Source: Melieria omissa
Taxonomy: Eukaryota; Arthropoda; Insecta; Diptera; Ulidiidae
Length of the DNA stretch: 64,000 nt
Reading direction: 5' to 3'
Assembly (NCBI GenBank): GCA_963971225.1
Contig: OZ020269.1
Span: 80,886,450-80,950,449 of the forward strand
In this document: piece by piece, positions 55,998 through 64,000 of the stretch
Layout: every line of letters starts with the position of its first letter
How positions within the stretch are numbered: the first letter of the stretch is position 1
Program-made: the position numbers and the translations under genes
Notes under the pieces: generated by a model
What the model was told of the DNA's origin: nothing
Database searches by the model: none
The model's input: the letters and a program-made list of their open reading frames with translations, nothing else

Positions 55998-58900
55998 CAA
56001 AGCAAAATACAACTATAATTCCTCTGAATATTTCGACTATACTGATCGGCATGTTCCTTTTTATTATAACTCCGCCTTCTACATAGCTACTTTCGAGTAA
56101 GGTTGGACTATTTATGATAAAGTAGTTCAGAGCTTGCCAAATGAAATTCAACCGAAAATTGGAACAGCGATGTCTGCACAATGTGTACTTTTACTACTTA
56201 ATGGTTCGTATTAAAGTCTTGAAAAGTTCTATCCTTCACAGTTCGCAACCCCAAAACCCCCCTGTATTTTTTTAATGAAAACGACGCAACAGGTTCCAAG
56301 ATGCACAGCATCAGTGTCTTTTATTTCCAAACCATTGAAAATTGCAAAGGTTAATATGCGCAACTCTATTGCAAATTGACAGGCTAACGAAGTTGCGCAT
56401 ATTAATTCTTTCGGTTCTCAACGGTTTGGAAATAAAGGATGCTGATGCTTTCCATAAATGCGTGTACGAAGAGAGCCATACCTTTTAACTTTCACTCTCA
56501 CTAATCCGCTCACCCAAATCCTAAATATTTGTATTTGATATTTTGCCGATTTTAAAATACTTTTCAACCGACTTTCTATTCCCCACTCGTCTCCATATTA
56601 CAGAAATATTGATGTAGAACATACAGTACAGAAGAATACAAAAGTTATTTAATACTTCAACCTATATCTTCAAAGTGTACCGACTCCATTACAAAAAATG
56701 GGTGGTGCTACCCACAATGAACAACATTTCCAGCACTGCATTTTTGGTGTGCGCGATACATACTTGCATTCCAATAATATTTTTAGACGGTTGTAAACAC
56801 CACGAAAAAATAAAATCATTCTAAAAGGAAAGCAAAAAGTTACAATTAATGTAAAAATTTACTAATGTTCAAGACAAAAAAAAAACCTTTTTTGGAAGGA
56901 AATACTGACCGCGCAAGATGGAAATCGTTTAATAGAATTTATTCCTAACATATAATTGAGCATCTGCTGCATATAGTAGACTAATAACAAGTTAGAAACA
57001 GTATAATGCACAGTAATACAACCAACGAGATCTTAGAACTTTTAGTAGATGCAACACAAAAATGGTGCCAGCCATACCGTTGCCCAGCACATTGAGGGAT
57101 TGACTCCGAGCGGACGAAACATCAGGCAGTGTTTTTGAATTACAGCTTGAGTACTTTTGGAAGTCAATTTCCGAAAATATATCAATTAGTGTTAATACGT
57201 TTCTTTATTCCTAAACGCGCCAACATCTTGTGACATTTGTGATTATTTTTCTATATGAAGCGTCGGATGATATTAAATGAGTCGCCGGTAGCTGAGCGAA
57301 AATTGGGTGCGGTAATTGTTCATACTTATCGCCTGTTTAATTTCCACATGATAAGAAGTATATAATCGCATATTTTTGTGTGCAAATGTTTATGCAAAAC
57401 ATCAAACAACTTAACTATAATCTTGGGCGAAATTGCGTACTTGGCTGATTTTATTGTGCAGGAATCGCTATGGATTCGTACTTCCCGACAAAGCACCAAA
57501 AGAATTAAGGAAACAGCAACAAAAACCTAGCATTACACAATGAAATAATCTGGGTACAAATTAGATTATTATATATGTATGTACCAATAAAAAACGAAAG
57601 GAATTGAACAATGTTATCACCAAGCAAAACAATCGAGAATAAACTCAACAAAAGCATTTGTAAAAAGGGGAAGAGCTCTTGCGCTTGACTTTTCGCTCGT
57701 GCACACGTACACAATAACAAAAGCTTCGGTGTGTGTAAGCACGGGTGCCATCGCCGAAGTCGTTGCCGTTTGTTTATCGCACTGTGCCTGTTGGTTGGCA
57801 GCCTGGCCATCGTCATCTGTCGAATTTTCACACATTGGCGCTTTGCACGTTTTTCATTTCACTGTGCTCTGCGTTGTTGGCCCCCGAATGCCAACCCCCA
57901 CCGAAACAACAGCCGCAGCGAAGTAATGCGATGAGCCATAAACGATAATAACCGCAATGCGGCAAAGCAGCGGTACGAAACGGTCCGAAAACAGACGAGG
58001 CAGAAGACGATAACAACAAACATCAGACGCGACGGTGCGGTGCGGTTCCAACGGAAGCTCGGGCGACAGCCAACACAGAAACTTGCGAAAAGGCACAAAG
58101 CATAGGCGCGGGCGACGCCACGAGTCCAGTCCCTGTTGCATGGCCACAAATCGAGAAGATGCGAGTGAAAAGGGGCGACCGATGATGCAAACACAAAAGA
58201 AATAACGGCGAATATGTGTGAATCGGTTAGGCGATTTAAAACAGCTACAGTGGTGGTAACAAACAGCTTTGAGCGCAAATGAGAAAACAGAGCGAAATCA
58301 ACATGAAACGGTTATTTCGTACAGAGAGCACAACCAACTCGGCGGAGATCCCAACGACAACGGAACACCGAATATAAAGCAGACGGCAAAGGTAACAACG
58401 ACTTTCTGACACCCCTCGCAATTGCAATTACTATACTTGCGAATGACGACTTCTTGCAAGAGGCCCTTGTTGCAAAAAGAGCTCACGACGCCCCCTGCAC
58501 ATCATTGCAACCGAAGGTTTCAACAAAACTTTCCAGTATACGGATACATACCTACCCATACGCATTTGAAAAATGGCCAGCAAACTGCAATGCTCCCCTC
58601 CATTTTTCGCAAGCATTATTTCAAGATGTGTTTACATGCCACAATGCAGCACACCCAATTTTTTGGGCGTATTGCAACGTGAACCAAGAATTTTCACCTT
58701 TCTAGAGGAATATCGATCAAACAGCGCTATCTCGAATTAAGAAGTGTGACACGCATATGCATATACTTATATATACGCATCGCCTTTGCCAACAATCATA
58801 TAATTTCCAACAACCAAACTTTCTGACTTATAGCTTATTGTGACTGAATGGAAATTTAGACTCTCATAAGACAGGCCACGTTAAGTGACACTTTTACCCA

Positions 58901-60594
58901 ACTCTGCTGACCACTTTTGAGGTGTTTAGTGTTTGATGCCAACTGGAAGTGCAATGCAAAATTGCCATTGGTTATGCGAGCAAAGAAAATTCCGAAAAAT
59001 GAGCTAATCTTCCTTTCGTCATGTCCTCACCATGCGAAAACACCCTTCTACTGGATATTTGCTCACAAATCCCAGCAACCTGCTACATTTCTTTCAACAA
59101 ATAAATCGCAACGTCCACTCATCAGCTGCAAATAGCGGAGAGAGCAATTCGGACAACCTGAAGCTCACACGCCGTTGCCGAGTTATTAATGGCATCAGAG
59201 GATACATGCATGTGCCATATAAGTTAAGGGAACGTAGAAAGTAACAATTACCATTTTATCTAATGTTGTTTTTAAATGGAAATATTAAAATTAATATATG
59301 TATATAGGTGTTTGCCGTAGAAAACTGTGTCCTGCGCTTGCTCTGATGTAGTTCAGTGGTTTCTTGCTGCTGCTACTGTTGCTTTGTTTTTGTAATCCTT
59401 TCCTGGAAAATTAAAGTTGGAATAGGTAATTGAGTTCCTGCGACTGCAACTCAGGCTCGATGTAATGAAAATGCAAATTTTCATTTTGGTTTTTTGTGCT
59501 TGTTAGTATCCCCTCTGTACCCGATTATCAGATGTTATGGAAACCACGAACCGATTGGAAATCGAGTAACCATTATTTTTACTTTTTTCAGTAATTACTG
59601 ATCAGTAACACATCTTCCACGCAAAAACGCAGACTTCTCGATATTCCAATCGGGTTTTGTGTGCCATTCCTATATGAAAAATTCACGTCACGCTCAATTT
59701 CAGGCTTTTCTTTTTTTGCCACACACACGACGCAGCGAATTCGCGTTGCTCGGGCGAATCTCTAGCGTTGATTTGATCTGGTTTTTTTCCTCCCAAAATC
59801 CAGATTCTTTTTCATTTAATATATTTTGGACAACAGCACAACTCAAATCTAACTTTTCATAAAATCGGTGCTGATGATAGTACCCGATGGTGGTTTTCCT
59901 GGCTGAAGCCTTTCTATGTACTGTGCGAACTAAAACACCCGGATTTCACTTGTTAGTCCGACACGGTCAACAACTCAATTGCAACTGCGCTGCCGTTGGG
60001 CTACGCCAAATCGCTTTGGTGTTGCTTACTTTGCCTCTTTCGCTGTTCTTCTTTGCTGCTTTTCATATCTTTTCGTTATTGATTCATATGCGCGCAACAC
60101 GCTTGGCCATCACCGCATCATGTCATACCTTCTGTTTCGCTCAGACGTATCCCCTTCGTTTCATTTCGTTTCGTTCAGTTCGACGAATATACTTTCTGCT
60201 GATTTCTTCTTCGCTTTAACCACTGCAGAACCGATTCGTTTGCATTCCGTTCTCTCTCCTTACTTTCACGCTTATCAACATTTTTCTTTTATTCACAACT
60301 CCCCGTTTCGTATTCTGCATTTCTGCACAATCGACCACTTCGCCTTGTGAACTTTGCTCTCGCACTTTTCGCAGCACTGCATCTACCGAACAGGATTCGC
60401 TAACAAAAGTACACTCTGTACCATAGTTGCGACCAAATTGATTGATGTTTTCGAACGCGTAGCAAGAAAAATCACACGAACTAGTTCACTAGAACTTCTC
60501 AGCGTCCCACTGTCTTTTCAACTAGAGCCAATTAATCGGTCCCTGCTATATTCAAACATGAACATTTCTTACAATTTGAACAAAGATTTTACCT
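55998..60594. other. Unassigned; hairpin at 56308 and GC-richer block at 57.6-58.5 kb
   Basis: A hairpin is listed separately. The block 57650-58500 is less AT-rich and opens several overlapping frames on both strands, a sign of composition rather than coding. It could be promoter or 5' UTR of a gene such as calmodulin. No splice-supported coding exon was found. Confidence 0.35.
56308..56448. repeat. Long imperfect hairpin
   Basis: Arms 56308-56365 and 56391-56448 are 58 bp each and complementary with scattered mismatches (GCATCAGTGTCTTTTATTTC against GCATCAGCATCCTTTATTTC). The loop is 25 nt. It may be a very short foldback MITE or a transcribed hairpin. Confidence 0.7.
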
Positions 60595-60598
60595 TTAA

Positions 60599-61313
60599 CC
60601 CTGGAAGGGTAATCATATTTTACATACGTTGTTGGTACTCTTCGTCGAATCGACGAAGTCGTACTCAACTCCGATTTTTGGAAGAAGATTCTTTGTAAAT
60701 AAATCGCACCGTATATATTTTTAAAAATTATTTGTATATTTTCAGTAATTTGTGTTGAGGTCCATTTATTTTTGAGATCGGAATGAGTATCAGAAATTAA
60801 AAAAATAATTAAAATGAAAATAAAGCGAAGAACAATACATAACTTCTTCATGAAGACAGAAACACAATTATAATTCCTTAAAAAACTAATGAAAAGCAAA
60901 AAATCAATAAATATAACTAATGTTTCACAATTCTAATTAACTATTAACTAACTTACTTTCACACTCATTAACTAACTAATTAATTAACCAACTCCAAAAT
61001 TGTTCAATTAACTTTTCCGATAACCCCGAATTTCGAGACTTTTTAAAATACTGAAATGCAATGTAATGTATTCAGTTGCAAAAAGTCACGTTAATGGTAT
61101 TGTTCGCCGTTCCGACGAAGCCTAGTTTTGTTTTTCTATAAAAAAAAAAAAAGAAAACTCACGCTGCTCGTGCTGCAAAACCTTGTGTACCGTGAAAGCA
61201 CATCGCCAACTGATATCATACGAAAAGAGAAAGCAATCAGATCGGAGAATAAGGAGAAATTTTAAGAAATGTATGTGGTGTTCGTCGAATCGACGAAGAT
61301 GACCTTTCTAGGG
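60599..61313. mobile_element. piggyBac-like MITE
   Basis: TTAA at 60595-60598 and 61314-61317 flanks a 715-bp element. The ends read CCCTGGAAGGGTAATC and CCCTAGAAAGGTCATC, very close to the CCCTAGAAAG terminus known for piggyBac transposons. A 19-bp perfect palindrome CTTCGTCGAATCGACGAAG lies about 40 bp inside the left end (60640-60658), and 18 bp of it recur near the right end (61281-61298). No transposase is present. Confidence 0.88.
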
Positions 61314-61317
61314 TTAA

Positions 61318-64000
61318 ATTTTATATTTGCAGAATAATTATCGCTTTTACTTGTATTTCAAATTCGATGACTGATTTTGAATATTTATAAATTAAACATA
61401 TGAATTACGCTTGGCAATTTGTATTTGATATACAATTTAGTAAAAATTAATAACACCTGCTTTCATGTTCATATTCCCACAATATTAATTTACCTTCGGG
61501 TTTAGCCGTCGCAACGATTGGCTCGGCATCGGGCTAAACTCATGCCGGTCAAATGATCTAGGTAACGGATAAAATTGTTGTTGTTTCAATCTAAAAGAGA
61601 AACATTTCGCTCTCCCAAATTTCTCCTTTACATTGAAGTAACAACAATTTTATCTGTGACCGGCAGCATAACATCGCTCTTACGCTGAGGTTAAGAAATG
61701 GATAAAGGTTACTTCGCAATAAAGTATAAAGGATTCTGTCCAGGCTCACTTCTCGGTTCTTCAACAGTGGAGATATGTATATTTGCGATGCAGAAGGTAT
61801 GATGTCATTTTTTGTTTCAGTCAGCACCTAAGCGAACATACATTTTTAACAAAAAATGCGACTGCGTTGTCGCTTAAAGCTTCAACACTTCTTCATTATT
61901 TCTGTGGTCAAAAGCAATAACCGCCTAAGTCGAAAATTGCTGTTTCGAGCAATCTGGTTTTAAAGTTCTAGCGCGTAGTGTGTTCATTATGGGAATGCGA
62001 ATAGGTTTTTATTAATAATTTTTTTTATTTCAAAGTTACAAACTCCCCGATTTTACACAAACGTAGAGCACAGTCAAGGGAACGTTTTGGCATCCATAAC
62101 TCAATTTCTTCTTAAGCCGACAGTTATTAAGCGGTTATTGCTCAAAGGCTCAAAATTAACGCACATCATTTATCGTTCTTAGATTTTAAAAATATTATAA
62201 AAAATTGCAAGGAAAACAACTTAAATGTTGTAATTTTTGGAAAAGGTAAACAATATTTGTTTTTTTTTTCTCTCTTCATTTTTCATCTGTTACTGCCGGG
62301 AAATTTTTATTTTTTTTACCCAATTTACGTTGACTGAACGACTCGTTTCGAGATATGTGCTAACTAAAATAAGAGGAAGAAAAGGGGTTTTTCGAACAAA
62401 ATATATGTATTTTCATGTGCAGCGACCGAAACTGAGTCTAAAACATTGTATATTAAAGTGAAGCACGCAATAAGCAATAATTTGTTGAGTAGTGTAGTTT
62501 ATTGTTTAAGTCCTACATTTCCCTTTTTCCTGTCCACGGAACACATATGTTAAAAATCCAGACTCTAAGTACTGCTATCAATCATTATCCCCCTATTTCA
62601 TACTTATTTTCGCGAAGAGTGCTATTTTCGACCCAAAACACTTGCACTGTGAATTATTTCACAACGTAACACTGTTTTAATTTCATAAGCATCAACAGCC
62701 TCACCATTTCGTGACTGACGCAGTCAACCCTCTCTTAACCCTGCATTATACAGTAGAACAAAAAAAATCGTGTTTGTACCGTGCCAAGGCAAATTTGCAA
62801 AGTACTATCACGACCATAAAACAAAAAAAAAAACATGGGATTTTGTTGGTCAAATAAAATGAATGAAGTCTTGATTTTGACCATTAAAATTCCATGTTGG
62901 TTTTGTGATTGTACCCGTAAATACATACTATGTCTCGGCCGAAAGCATATCAACCGAGCCCTCGCACTGCCCCAAGCATATATGTAATACTTCTATATTG
63001 GCACTAAGCTCAAAGTACATTCGCCAACATCACAGTACAGCAATAGTGAAATATGAGCGAAAAAGCGATAAACGAATGTACTCTAACAGCTGTCAAAAGT
63101 GGCAAAACAGTCAGGTGCGTTCAGGCGGGAAAAAAATTGACTGGAAAAAAATAAAAATTTGTCGAAATTAACTGAAATTTCTTCGACCGCCCCTGGAGCA
63201 GTTTCACAGTTGTTTATGTGTAGAAGTGCACATGTATGCACGCATAGAAATACATTCACAAAATTTCGTGTTTTCTGTCTCATCGCTTGTCTCCCTTTGA
63301 TTTCCGAATGAAAACACATTGTGAAGATACGTTAGTGCCAATATAGAAGTATTACATATATGGCCCCAAGGTTTGACCTGCATTGTTTAATATCGCAATC
63401 ATTTGATTGATCATGCAAGCCATCAACGTCTCCATAGGACGCAACACACACATTTCCTCTAGCAGGTGCAAATGGTTGATATCAAATGATTGACCATGAA
63501 GGGCCGCATAAATATTGCATTCGTGCTTTATCGCAGCCAGTACTCAAAGTACCGCAAAGCCCTGCAAGAGAACCTTGACAAAGTCTGCAAGCAGAGAGCC
63601 AAGATACGAACCTTTGCCTCTTTAAATAGGGGTAGGCCAATGGTTTGTGGGGAATTTACAGAACCGGTTTTTTTGTTTTGATGACACTTATCTCTTCTCT
63701 CCTTTTACCAACAAAACTTAACGAACATCCACCGCGCACACACAAACATCTATTCCCTTGTCCATTGCCATTCTTCCGTTTGGCTGTTTATGCGTCATTT
63801 TTAGCTTTCGACTTGGAGGCTCTTTTATTCATTTTTCTGCACCGCACGACTTCGCCTTCGTTCAAAAGGCGGCCCTTCCTATGACGGTCAAGCCTGTAGT
63901 CATGTTTTATTATCAGCATTGCAGATTCCCCGTTCCTGCCAGCGCTGTTACACATGTATTGCACAGGCTGCGCTTTCAATTTTTGCTCATGACTCAAAGG
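61318..64000. other. Unassigned DNA at the window end
   Basis: No supported gene or element was recognised. A minus-strand ATG directly followed by GTGAGG at 62705-62707 is a second candidate for the calmodulin start-codon exon. Other frames lack motifs. Confidence 0.3.

Noticed and set aside
57505..58705. Cluster of overlapping open frames on both strands
   Set aside because: Many frames open simultaneously, none with motifs or splice sites; this is explained by base composition.

Overview
The window is nuclear DNA of an AT-rich insect, very probably a higher dipteran. The calmodulin exons encode the canonical insect protein, the SLC6 gene is of the insect nutrient amino acid transporter type, and the mobile elements (Tc1, mariner, hAT, pogo-like, piggyBac-like MITEs, an RTE-like LINE and a tRNA-derived SINE) are typical of fly genomes. 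The tephritid-like flavour is only an impression; species cannot be fixed from sequence alone. Genes are sparse and intron-split, so most long open frames are chance or transposon remnants.

Layout. 1-430 is the edge of a dispersed repeat whose second copy lies near 54.5 kb. 3035-4361 is a deleted pogo/Tigger-like element. 4970-5280 is a foldback MITE about 115 bp upstream of an SLC6 transporter gene (5396-9840, + strand, ten coding exons, 610 aa), which carries a Tc1-like element in its second intron and a 63-nt intron that can be read through in frame. 13378-20128 (- strand) holds a multi-exon protein gene I do not recognise, with a TTAA-flanked MITE and a mariner remnant in its introns. 22.3-32.0 kb is a transposon graveyard: a hAT remnant with a dimerisation domain, a mariner-type remnant carrying a nested TTAA MITE, a hAT-ended composite holding mariner pieces and an RTE-like LINE, and a mariner interrupted by a SINE. 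32-42 kb is mostly unassigned, with a Tc1-type MITE and a second SINE. 42235-49299 (- strand) is calmodulin with three internal/terminal coding exons; the exon carrying its start codon lies further right and was not fixed. 50-64 kb is intronic or intergenic and contains a deleted SINE, an inverted-repeat-bounded segment with six direct copies of a 12-mer, a 58-bp-arm hairpin and a piggyBac-like MITE.

Nothing suggests an operon or a pathway linking the three protein genes. They are independent eukaryotic genes. The notable biology is the density of non-autonomous DNA transposons, several nested with exact target-site duplications, which allows relative dating of insertions, and one candidate element family (53583-55997) that I cannot place.
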